Source: Nelumbo lutea (Eukaryota; Streptophyta; Magnoliopsida; Proteales; Nelumbonaceae). From it: DNA of 64,000 bases. How positions within the stretch are numbered: the first letter of the stretch is position 1; each line of letters begins with the position of its first letter. Below, piece after piece: positions 54,526-64,000 of this stretch. The stretch is taken from positions 86,580,270 to 86,644,269 of the forward strand of contig JAKGHH010000004.1 of NCBI GenBank assembly GCA_022828595.1, read 5' to 3'. The notes below the pieces were generated by a model that had not been told where the DNA came from, ran no database searches, and saw only the letters and a program-made list of their open reading frames with translations. The position numbers were made by a program, and so were the translations under genes.

Positions 54526-54694
54526 ACATGAATCCCAGTATGTTTTCATACCCATGCTCAATGATGGATCACTTCATGTACTCTTCTTTTGCTATGGAGT
54601 GTACTTATCGGAGGAAGGGGCCGGTAGCTTCTTCTCACTGTCTTTGTTTGTATGGTTGTGATCGCGATCTTCCTTTTTCTTACTCTTATTATCA

Positions 54695-55247
54695 ATGAGT
54701 GATCCATCAGCTAAGGTTGGCCTCTAGCTCATGGAGGCCTTTACTGGCCTCAGCTTCTTCGGCAATGATGTATTTCTATGCTTTCTTCAAGAACTCTGCC
54801 TTATTCTTGAGCATGGTTTTGGAGATGGATTACTTGAGGGGTCCAGGCCGAAGTCCGTTGATGGCTGCATACATGGATACCAAGGGGTCGAAGTCTCTTA
54901 CTTTGAGCTCTTCCCTCTTGAATCGGTCGATGTATGCTCGGAGGCTTCCTTCACTTGATCAACATGAGAGATACGACAGTCTTTTGGCACCGTGGGCTGC
55001 TGATGAAGTGGGAGAGGAAGAGGTCGGCAAATTGGTCCCAAGAGTTGATGGACCGAGGAGGGAGCATAGAAATCATCTACATCCTGCACCCTTGAAAGTG
55101 GCTTGGAAAGCTTGACACATCAAAGTATTGGAGTACCCATAGAAGAGCATGAGTGCCCTAAAGCTCTCAAAGTGGTCATCCAGATCTGTGCTCCCATCGT
55201 AGGTCTCCAGAGTGGGAGCTTTGAAGTGAGACGGGAGCGGCTTGAAG
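54695..55247 (-). pseudogene. Second gag fragment joined to RT
   Basis: Reads PLPSHFKAPTLETYDGSTDL, DDHFESFRALMLFYGYSN and FQATFKGA, then frame-shifted SINSWDQFADLFLSHF, FDPLVSMYAAINGLRPGPLK and AEFLKKAYKYIIAEEA. This is the capsid region of plant gypsy gag, homologous to 57674-57150 in the same element. It is joined in frame to RT, the wrong order for any gypsy element. Confidence 0.75.
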
Positions 55248-55270
55248 GTGTGTTGGTTGGCCTTTAGGCT

Positions 55271-56041
55271 CTTCACCACCATGTCATCCACATAAGTTTT
55301 GACGTTTCTTCCCATATAATCCTTGAAGAGTTTGTTCACAAGTCGTTGGTAGGTTATTCCAGCATTTTTCAGGTCGAAGGGCATGACTTTATAGCAATAG
55401 ACTTTATGCTCGGTAATGAACGAGGTCTTCTCCTCGTCCTCGACTTGCATTTTGATTTGATTGTATCCGGAGAAGGCACCCATGAATTTCAGTAGCTCGT
55501 ATCATGTGGCGGCGTCAACGAGGTGGCCGATCCTCAGTAGAGGAAAATTGTCTTTGAGACAGGCTCAGTTGATGTTTGTGAAGTCAATATAGATCCACCA
55601 ATTCCCGTTAGTCTTCTTAACCATGTCCACATTGGACAACCAATTAGGGCATTGTACCTCTTGGATGAAGCTAGCATCAAGTAGCTTGTCTACCTCATCT
55701 CCAATGGTTTTCCAACGCTCTGGTGCAAATTTCCTCTTCTATTGCGGAACTGGCTTACAGCTCGGGTCAATTCTTAGCCTGTGAGTAATGATTGAGGGGT
55801 CAATTCCAGGCATGTCAGCAGCAGACAAAGCAAAGACATCGGCGTTAGATTTGAAGAAACTTGTCGGTTCGAAAAGGGTGTCTAAAGGAAGATTGGACCC
55901 AAGGGTCTTCTTGGACTCAGTCTCGTCTAGGGGAATCGAGACAAAGTCCTCAGCTAGCTGGCCTCGTCTCGCTAGTTCATCCCTGAGGTTGAGCCCCTTT
56001 AACGACAAGGCTTCTTTATTCTTGCCTCTTAGTGTTTCCAC
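55271..56041 (-). pseudogene. gypsy reverse transcriptase, N-terminal part
   Basis: The frame at 56041-55739 gives the linker and RT start (SNADVFALSAADMPGIDPSI, ITHRLRIDPSCKPV). It continues RRKFAPERWKTIGDEVDKLL, WLSNVDMVKKTNGNWW and a stop at the DLNKACPK equivalent (NIN-stop-ACLKD). Then GAFSGYNQIKM, KTSFITEHKVYCYKVMPF and NAGITYQRLVNKLFKDYMG lead to the catalytic YVDDMVVKSL (55294-55265). The DNA-polymerising active-site aspartates survive, but the frame is broken upstream and the thumb and RNase H are gone. Confidence 0.82.
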
Positions 56042-56289
56042 ATAGCACTATTTGGTGGTCTGTTGGTTCCCTCAGACGACTCCAATGCCGTGCTCGATCA
56101 GGAATTTCATGGCGAGGTGGTAGGAGGAATTTCATTCCTGAAGTTGAGCCCCTTTAACAACAAGGCTTCTTTATTCTTGCCTCTTAGTGTTGCCACATAG
56201 CACTATTTGGTGGTCTGCTGGTTCCCTCAGATGACTCCAATGCCATGCTCGATCAGGAATTTCATGGCGAGGTGGTAGGAGGAGATGGC
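55980..56289 (-). repeat. 155-bp tandem duplication within the pol linker
   Basis: The segment from CCTGAGGTTGAGCCCCTTTA to GGCGAGGTGGTAGGAGGA occurs at about 55981-56134 and again at 56136-56289 with a few substitutions. It lies within the gypsy relic and breaks its reading frame. Confidence 0.85.
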
Positions 56290-56538
56290 CGCCTTGAGTG
56301 CATGAAGGGCTGGCTTCCCAATGATGGTGTTATATGGGGAGCCTATCTTCACAACCAAAAACTTGGTCATCCTTATCACATGCTAAGATTTTGTCCCCAC
56401 TATGACTAGTAGGGTTGATCTTCATTCGGGCTTGAATAACAGTTCCAGATAAGGCAACTAGTGGCACATCGACTAGCTACAACTGATTTGGTTCAACTTC
56501 ATCTTTTTGAAGGTTTCATAGAAGAGGATGTCTACTGA

Positions 56539-56787
56539 TTATCCACTATCTATGAGTATCCTCTTCACCGTACAATTGGCGATGGTTATCGACACCACCA
56601 ATGCATCATCATGGGGCATTGAGACCCCCTTCAGGTCATCGTCTGAAAAGGATAGGGCATCGTTTGTCTTCAGCTTCTTCGACGCCGAGCTCTGGATGCT
56701 AAGCTGCTTGATGTAGGCCTTTCGAGCTGAGGCCACGAATCCACTCGAGGCCATGCCCCCTACGATGACATCAATGACCCCAGCCAA
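56539..56787 (-). pseudogene. gypsy aspartic protease, N-terminal part
   Basis: Reads VIVGGMASSGFVASARKAYI, then ALSFSDDDLKGVSMPHDDAL, VVSITIANCTVKRILIDSG. The last motif is where the catalytic D(S/T)G of retroviral-type proteases sits (IDSG). A stop follows directly. Confidence 0.72.
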
Positions 56788-56799
56788 GGTGTGATGATG

Positions 56800-58205
56800 T
56801 TATTGTCGTGAGAACAAGGTGTTGGCATCGCCCCCCACATATTCCTTCAAGTGACCACGACGGATGAGGGACTCGATCTCGTTCTTGAGCTCGTAGCAGT
56901 CTTTGGTGTCATGGTCGGTATCGCGGTGGTACTTGTAGTATTTCTTCGGGTTCCATCTCTTGGGATTCCTCTTCATCTTGGCCGGCCACTTCTTATAATC
57001 CTCCTTCCCTACTTGCACAAGGATGTGTGTTCATGTGGAGTAGTGGTGCGTACTTGTTGAAGGATGGGATCGTTGGCTTCTTGTCGGTGCCTTTGTTGTT
57101 GTGGTGGTGGCCATGGCTGTCTCAACCCTTTCTCTTCTTCTCCGAGGCCCTTCGGTGGTGATGTACTTTTGCGCCATCTTGAGAAATTCCACCTTGTTCT
57201 TAGGTGGTGTCTTAGCAACGAACCACTTGAGGGGTCTAGGTTGAAGGTTGTTTGGTGGCGGTGTGCATGGAAATCGAGGGGTTGAGGTCTTGGACCTCAA
57301 GTTCTTCCTTCTTGAAACAGTTAATGTAAGACCAGAGGCTTTTCCCACACTTCTGCTTAATTGACATTAGGGAGACGATGATCTTCTAGCACTATCAGTT
57401 ACTGATGAAGTGGAAGAGGAAGAGGTCGGAAAACTGCTCCCATGAATTGATGGACTGGGGGGAGCACGAAAAAACATTTAGATGCCGCTCCCTTGAATGT
57501 CGCTTGGAAAGCTCGGAACATCAGGTCTTTGGAGTACCCATAGAGAAGCATGAGCGCCCAGAAGCTCTCCAAATGGTCATCTGGGTCAGCGGTCCCATCA
57601 TACGTCTCCAATGTGGTAGACTTAAAGTGAGGTGGGAGTAGCTCTGAGGTGATGGAGTCAGTGAAGGCGTCCATCCTTGTGGATGAGGGGTTCTGGCTGG
57701 TGGAGGCATCACCTCAACCTTCCTTCACTTGTTGTAACTCATCTTTCATGGCCCTGATTTGCCCCTGCGGGTTGCCAATTCATCTGTCAATGGGGGCCTA
57801 GGCTTTGTCTTGGTCCTCTCAGATGTGAAACGGGTCGACCTGGTTCCCGGAGATCTTGGATGTTGGTACATCCTGGTTTCTTCGAGCTCGATGATCATTA
57901 AGGAGATCGTGGAGGTCCGACACTAGCGAGGGAGATGTGTAATGTTGGCCTCTAGCCCTCGGACGAGGGTTATAGTGACTCGAGAGCCCGCCTTCATCTC
58001 GATGACTCACTACTTGGTGGTAATGTTCATGGTCCCGACGGTTGTCACGGGACCCAGCTGGGGTGGCAAGATGTCTTCGACGGATTGCTGGCATGTCAAC
58101 TACTATTGTTGGACGCTGAGGTGTTGTCTTTGCGATGGTCAAGGAGGCGTTGGACCAGCACAGCATGAGTAGAGCATCCGTTGTACTACCCTTGGCTCCC
58201 AACAA
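56800..58205 (-). pseudogene. gypsy gag
   Basis: 58205-57819 is the basic N-terminal region. 57674-57399 gives the capsid region (LPPHFKSTTLETYDGTADPD, DHLESFWALMLLYGYSKDL, FQATFKGAA). 57348-57009 gives PLKWFVAKTPPKNKVEFLKM and AQKYITTEG. 57018-56800 gives YYKYHRDTDHDTKDCYELKN and EIESLIRRGHLKEYVGG, the YC-FH---GH-T-DC-L nucleic-acid-binding segment in which a cysteine is replaced by Y. Frame changes between the pieces show decay. Confidence 0.75.
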
Positions 58206-58435
58206 GGCAGCTACCTTGTGGGCAGCCTCCTGTTGGGCGCCCCACCTCGTCCAATCCCTGGGTGATATTGTCTAGTATATCAAGGACCATTCTAAATTGG
58301 TCCATGGTGACCAGGTTTTGAGCGTTCGGATTATTATTTTACTTATCAACCATTGTTGGAAGGTTAGTTGTTTTGAATTAAGTGTTAACTTTGGGAAAGT
58401 CTCAACAACGTCTTCACACAAACAACGCCAATTGT

Positions 58436-58805
58436 TGCAACCAATGATTGGCTGAGATCATAAAGGTAAATTCACTTCCTTAGTCGAGGCTAATGTGTCC
58501 AATCCTTAAGGCAAGAGATCACACATCAAAGGCCCCGGGAGTTATCCCAAGGGCGGAGACTCCAACGGTCAAGTTAGTCAAGTATGTTGGAGGGTTCGAA
58601 CAAGGTTCGTGGTGAGAACTCAGATGAAGTTAGTTGAGAGCAAGAGAACTGAAGGGCAAGAGTGAGTAAGGTCATTCACCTGGAAAAGGGCACCTCTATT
58701 TATACTTGACTTTGCCTTGGGAGTGGTTGGTAGCAAACGGCTAGGATTGCATCCACCTAATGCCACATGGCACCATTCTAGGCCCTGCCACATGCGCCTA
58801 GATCA
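58436..58805 (-). repeat. LTR of the gypsy relic
   Basis: On the minus strand it starts TGATCTAGGCGCATGTGGCA, has a TATA-like TATAAATAGAGG (near 58700) and ends TTGCA five bases before the primer-like site. The partner LTR is not found at the left side of the element. Confidence 0.65.
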
Positions 58806-59760
58806 ATGTAAAATATGATTATACTTTATTTAATTGATATAATGCATGTTTATACACTCAAACATATAAACTATAGATATACATCGCGTGGCTTGTTAGA
58901 ACCATTAACGTGGAACCAGTAGACAAAAATAGTATAGCCTATGGATTGGTTTTTAAAACATTGATTCAGTCTATGCTCGGTGATAACTGTTAACCCTTTG
59001 GTTGTTTATGTTGCTTTCCTCTATTTTTTTTTCTCTAATACACAAGTTTTTGCTAGTGTTTTGGTTTTGGGTTTATTGGCTTGTTCGCTTGCTAGTTTGC
59101 TAGGTTGATGGAAATATGAAACATATAAATCAGTGCCTATTAAGTTCACGACATCAACATAAGTTTTTTTCATCCGTCCATCTATCGGTAAATCTAGTTT
59201 CTATGTTGTATATTTGTTAAAGAATTCAAAGTTCAAGTCTCAAAAGTTATTTTCAAGTAATTTTATTTATAACTTTTAATATTAAGTTTTTTGGGTTCAT
59301 TTTAATAATAATATAAAGTATTCTGATTAGTTTTAGTATAACTTGTTAATGACATTCATTTCCATATCCAATACAAGTTTTCTTTATTTCTGACGAATAT
59401 GATTAAAATTCAAATATTAAAGAATCAATTATAAATGGAAGTCTATTTGATCTTGATCCATGTGAGTCTAAGCTTTCCTCTTGCTTGAAGGGTCTTATTT
59501 TTTCTATTTTTATGATAAAAATAAAATAAAATATCACTCAAGCAAGATTTAAATTCTTGCTTGGAAGGTCTTCCTTTTTTGAATAATCGATAGGGTTAGC
59601 TTAAACAAATGAAAAGAAATGTCATAAGGAATTAAAAGAGCATTGCTGTCAAGATGGCCGAGTCGGTCTAAGGCGCTAGTTTCATTCTTGAAAAATATAT
59701 TTTAAAACTTAAAAGGCAGTTGTTGCACGGATTCTTATAATTTTTAGGATATAAATTGGT
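58806..59760. repeat. Segmental duplication, arm 2
   Basis: Equivalent to 49962-51030 without the MITE, joined directly to the equivalent of 53965-54525. It begins at the base after the gypsy LTR (ATGTAAAATATGATTATAC). Confidence 0.88.
59648..59693 (+). pseudogene. Deleted tRNA-Leu copy
   Basis: The first 37 nt equal the intact gene (GTCAAGATGGCCGAGT, one substitution) and the last bases TTCTTGA remain. The 35 nt covering the 3' anticodon stem, variable arm and T arm (54451-54485 of the intact copy) are missing, with CA at both break points. The B box is lost, so Pol III transcription is not expected. Confidence 0.9.
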
Positions 59761-59920
59761 AAAATCTCTCTAGAAGTTTTTGACCATTGTCGAAAATTTC
59801 TTTCAAATTTGGTAATTGCAATCACCTCCCCTGAATTTTTTTGGCATAATTACAAATAGATCCCTTTGTTATAATCCTTTCATGAAGTATAAAAATGTTC
59901 AAAATACACATGCAATTAGC

Positions 59921-59925
<5 letters not shown>

Positions 59926-59959
<34 letters not shown>
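59926..59959. repeat. (GA)n microsatellite
   Basis: About 17 GA units in AT-rich intergenic sequence, with no gene attached. (CA)n at 61125-61145 and (TA)n at 61782-61805 are further simple repeats in this gene-free region. Confidence 0.9.
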
Positions 59960-59962
<3 letters not shown>

Positions 59963-62900
59963 AAAGTTGTAGCTTTACCCTTTTTCTGAACACATAGTAA
60001 ATGGATTCAAATAATAATGGATATTCAAATTGCAACTTTACCTTTGAGCCATTGACATGGAGGGAAAACTTAAAAGGAATTCGGTAACAATTGATATAAA
60101 GAAAAAATTTCAAAATTAAATATTTTAGATAAAAGTAACTAAGGGCGACCCATGCACATACTTTATTAAGCGAAAGTTAAATAAAAGAATACATAAGAGT
60201 AGACAATTGTTTTATAATTTAAATTTTAAATAATTAATAATTACTTATATTTCATATACTATTTTTAATATTTTTTGTAGTACAAAAACAACAATAATTA
60301 ATTTCATCTAGGGATGTTTATCAAGTTGATGAAACTGACCCAACTTGACCTGAGTTGGTTACTTTCTAGTACTTTCGGTCGGCTTCGGTTCAACAACTTC
60401 CCAACTTGACCAAGTCAAGTTAGTTTCGGTTTAGCTATTTGTAAACCGACCCGATCATAATATACAATATTTTATATTTCAAATATAATTTTTAATACAA
60501 CAAATTGGAAAAATTCTCATATTTCTTTGTCTAAAATATTTTATATAAATTTATTCTTTTAATAATATCATTGTATTTTTTAAATGCGATTTAATTTTTT
60601 AAGTTTAAATCTTTTGAATTGACCAACCAAATTGAAAATCGACCCAAACCAATACTAATGTCTTTCTACACACCATTGACTAGTTGAACTATTTTGAACT
60701 ATCATCTGACCTTGATTTTGGGTCTAGTTCTATTTAAACCCACCCTTTTCTGTCAAAACCCATTGATTTGGTGAAAAAACACCCAACTTGAAGGGTTGTT
60801 CAACCCTATCACTAGGCTGCAGGTTGCATACTTAAGGCATGTGCAAACTTTTGAAGACCATAACTTTGCACTCTGATGTCTAATTGAGGTGACCTTTTTT
60901 TTGTTTTGGATAACTTTTCAAGATCTATGCATCCTAAGGTGTCCTGGGTGCTTGGTCCGCTATTTTTGTGAGAAAAAAAAACCTTTTCTGTTCTCAAATC
61001 ATAATTTTTAACATTTTTTATAAATAAAAAAAACTGAACTAAGAATATAAATAAAATATAAAATAATTCATATATTATATGTAAAACATAATTATACTCT
61101 ATTTTTTGATAAAATATGTATTTGCACACACACACACACACACACATATAGATTGCTGACATTGAACAATCTAACCCATTCGACCAAGATGGTTGAACCG
61201 GTGACCGCGACCCATATGCAAAAGCGAGTTGCTCTTCATAATGGTTTTTAAAACATTGACCGATACAATTCGAGTTGATTGGTTTTAAAACATTGACCGA
61301 TACAACTAAATTGAACCACCCAATGAACACTCCTAAGTTTAGCTTAATTGATAGTCTAATCTCTAACAAAAATAATAGTTTAATCCCCAATAATTATTGA
61401 AAATTTATAGGGAAAATACAATAAATAACTAATAAGCTTCAATACCTCTTAGTTATTTAATCTACTTTCACTATTTCAATAATATTTAAAAAAATAATTA
61501 TTTATATTTTATATTATTACTTTCGAATATTATTAAACCTATTATCATTAATTTTGTGTCTTTGATAATTTTTAAAGTTATTACATAATTTCATTATTCA
61601 ATCTATTTTTTGTTTTTTAAATAATGTTTACAATATGATTTAGTATTATTTTTTTATATTATTATTTATTTTTTAATTAATTATATTTTATATTCTTATT
61701 ATCAAATATTATTAAATCTATTATAATTGTTTTTTGTGTTTTTGATCATTTTTTAAAGTTATAACACAATTTCGCTATTTAATATATATATATATATATA
61801 TATATTATTTTTGAAATAATATATAAAATATGATTTAGTTATTAATTTATTGATATTTAAAGTATTTACAATATTATTTAATTATTTAGGTAATACTATT
61901 ATTTAAATTTTCATATATTAATTATTTATTAAATTTAATAATCCATAAAATTATAATTTGTACTTTTATTACATAATCTTGTTATTAATCTTGTAAAATA
62001 TAAAATTATTATTAATTCAAACATTATGAAATTTATTATAATTATTTTTCAACTATTAAGAAAAATTTTAAATTTATTATTAGTTATGTTAAATATTTCA
62101 TTATTTAAATATTTTAGTAATATGTAAAATATTTATTTTTGTTATTTAAATTTTATTTCTTTTAAAGTTATTATTAATATTAAATATTTTTTCATAGAAT
62201 TATTTAGATACTTTTAATGTTTTGTCATTAAAAAAAATATTTAGTTATTGAAATATTTAAATAATATTTTTATTTTTTAATTTTAATTGTATTATTTGAA
62301 TACCATTAAATAATTTTTATTTATAATATTATTAAATTTATTATAATTATTTGTTGTGTGTTTTTTTAAATATTTTAAAGTTATTATATAATTTATTTAT
62401 AATATTTAAATAACTGTTAAAATTTTTAGGGTAAAATATAAAAATCTCTTCTAAGTTTTTTCACAATCATAAAAACCTCCTCTGTATTTTCACTTTAACA
62501 TAAACCTTCCCTATACTTTTTTAGAAAATATGCAACTACATCCCTTCGTAAATAAAAAATCCAATCAAATGTATTTACTTTTTTCAAAATGTCTATCTCA
62601 CCCTTATAAATGCTGTTATTTTTCTTTCCGATAATTGAGAACCATAGTCGTCGACCTTCTAACCCATTTGAAAAGGTCAATCTACAACACATCACCTACA
62701 GTGAGTGATAGAATCAAGGGAATCATCTCACGAGATTGTAGCCTCTCCATGGGTTGGCTAGTGGGGGCCTCACCGCCGAACTACAAGCTTTTCGTAGGAT
62801 GGCTACTGGCTAGTCGACCTCAGGTCTACCCTGCTATGTCTATACTCTAACAATTGAAGAAAGTGAGAATCAGAGCTATTGTCATTCGCATGTCAAACAT

Positions 62901-63440
62901 AAGAAAAGGGTGGAAAAACATCACTACAAGGTAGGCCATTACCCCCATTGGAGTTAAATATATTTTCCAATCTAATGGCATGAGAGCATGTGGCTCCTCC
63001 TCTCATGAAACAGGAAGGTGGCTTCTTGCTTCTAGTGCAAGAAAGAGCACCCAGAGTCAAAAGAAAAACCGTAAAATATTGGAAGGATGACTACTTGAGT
63101 AAGGAAGGAACTGGGAACAGGAATGTCTGAAACCGGAAATGATGGAAAGAGAAGTAGAAGGAAGAAGAATCAGAAAGTGGGTTTCAAAAACGGGTCAAAG
63201 GAAATCAATCTTCCTAACTCTCGTTAACATCCTAGCCATGTGCTTAGAGAGAGAGAGACGGTGGCTTAGTTCTCAGTTTGAACAGTATTGTGGAGAGTAT
63301 TTAATTAGATATGCATGAGGGCAAAATAGGTATTTAAAAAAATACATTAGGGGCCCATTTAGCAAGTCTTTTTGAGAAGATTTCTTGTAGCTATGACAAT
63401 CAATAGACGCATTGAGGTTTTGACATAAGATTTGGGTAGC
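59960..63440. other. AT-rich, gene-free stretch
   Basis: 60305-60840 and 61140-61320 have degenerate CAAGGTTTT/MITE phrases. A 38-bp unit containing GGTTTTAAAACATTGACCGA is duplicated near 61241-61300. 61440-62420 is extremely AT-rich with ATTATTT-type low complexity. 62410-62530 (GGGTAAAATATAAAAATCTC) resembles a MULE-type TIR without a visible partner. The 192-codon minus-strand frame at 60812-61390 translates the (CA)n repeat and is not a gene. Confidence 0.4.
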
Positions 63441-63489
63441 CCGAAGACTATTTGGCTAGTGCACATATTCATCGGGCTACTTGTGCATG

Positions 63490-64000
63490 TTTGACACTTG
63501 ACCCATCAAGGTTGGGTCGCAATGGCCCAAGACCATGGTGGACATGGGTCTTGTGGGACCCATCTACAATAACAATGTTTGGGTCCCACATATATTGTGT
63601 ACTATCCCGTACGTCTTTAGCATTAGTGGGGTCCTCATGTCCTTAATGTGGGGTCCACAAACCATTTGTAGGGCCCACTTGGATTAATTTTAGTTGATCT
63701 GACTAACAATATAATAGCTGACCCATCATGGTTGGGTCACAAGATGGTGGATTGGGGTATTCTGGGTCCCAGTTACCTTGAAATGATATGGGTATATGTG
63801 TGGGCCCCACATATACTTAGTATTATCTTGCATTGGTTATAAACACCATATGGTCCCTGTATTGCTTTAGCATTAATGGGGTCCTCATGTCCTTAATGTG
63901 GGGTCCACAAACCATTGTGGGGCCCAAAAAATCAAATTTAATTTTAAATGGGGTCTTCATGTCTTTAATATAAGTCTACACACCATTTGTGGGGTCCACT
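63490..64000. repeat. Degenerate tandem repeat running off the window
   Basis: GGGGTCCTCATGTCCTTAAT followed by GTGGGGTCCACAAACCATT occurs at 63628 and 63878 (250 bp apart), with a diverged third copy at 63951. GACCCATCA-GGTTGGGTC also occurs twice (63499 and 63720), as does GGGTCCCACATAT or GGGCCCCACATAT. The array continues beyond the right edge. Confidence 0.65.

Larger units (their letters stand above)
54690..58805 (-). mobile_element. Rearranged Ty3/gypsy retrotransposon
   Basis: Read on the minus strand: an LTR (58805 to 58436, starting TGATCTAGGCGC and ending TTGGTTGCA), a primer-site-like TGGCGTTGTTTG at 58430-58419, gag (58205-56800), protease (56787-56539), a linker and RT (56041-55271), then an abrupt join to a second gag fragment (55247-54695). 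There is no RNase H, integrase or 3' LTR. Many stops and frameshifts occur. It sits between the two arms of the segmental duplication; arm 2 begins at the base after the LTR. Confidence 0.8.

Noticed and set aside
60812..61390. 192-codon minus-strand frame, the longest in its region
   Set aside because: It crosses a (CA)n microsatellite (translated as a VC repeat) and MITE debris; no family resemblance.

Overview
This is nuclear DNA of a flowering plant. The evidence is a plant-type U1 gene and U2 gene with upstream sequence elements (USE) and TATA boxes at the Pol II spacing, two intron-containing GPI-anchored lipid-transfer-protein (LTPG) genes, a tRNA-Leu gene, and relics of plant cysteine synthase, U-box/ARM protein and starch synthase genes. 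I cannot name the species. The window is AT-rich, gene-poor and dominated by nested transposable elements.

Layout. 1-8.1 kb: a U2 snRNA gene (215-410), a decayed minus-strand cysteine synthase pseudogene whose intron holds a solo LTR, a U1 snRNA gene (5299-5460), a second solo LTR, and a 3'-truncated U2 copy (7936-8074). 8.4-13.6 kb: a tandem LTR-internal-LTR-internal-LTR array of a non-autonomous Ty3/gypsy-type element in which most of gag-pol is replaced by an intronless starch synthase fragment. 13.6-22 kb: AT-rich DNA with MITEs and a Helitron-like copy. 22.2-23.9 kb: LTPG gene A. 27.1-28.5 kb: a long solo LTR full of minisatellites. 28.7-35.9 kb: a Pack-MULE-like element carrying a U-box/ARM gene copy, nested in another long-TIR element, nested in turn in a Helitron/LINE-derived repeat, followed by LINE RT and RNase H relics. 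36-39 kb: a third copy of that repeat, interrupted by a MULE with a perfect 9-bp target-site duplication (TSD). 41-43.4 kb: nested hAT MITEs. 45.5-46.5 kb: LTPG gene B. 47.5-49.1 kb: a foldback element, and a hAT MITE containing a MULE MITE, both of the latter with perfect TSDs. 50-59.8 kb: a partial segmental duplication flanking a rearranged minus-strand gypsy element; one arm has an intact tRNA-Leu(CAG), the other a deleted copy. 59.8-64 kb: AT-rich DNA ending in a degenerate tandem repeat.

Probably functional genes are few: U2 (215), U1 (5299), LTPG-A (22195-23948), LTPG-B (45548-46515) and tRNA-Leu (54414). The rest is mobile-element biology. The most unusual object is the starch-synthase-carrying retroelement array. 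For many elements the boundaries could be fixed by eye from target-site duplications, and one insertion is confirmed by an empty-site paralogue about 9 kb away in the same window.
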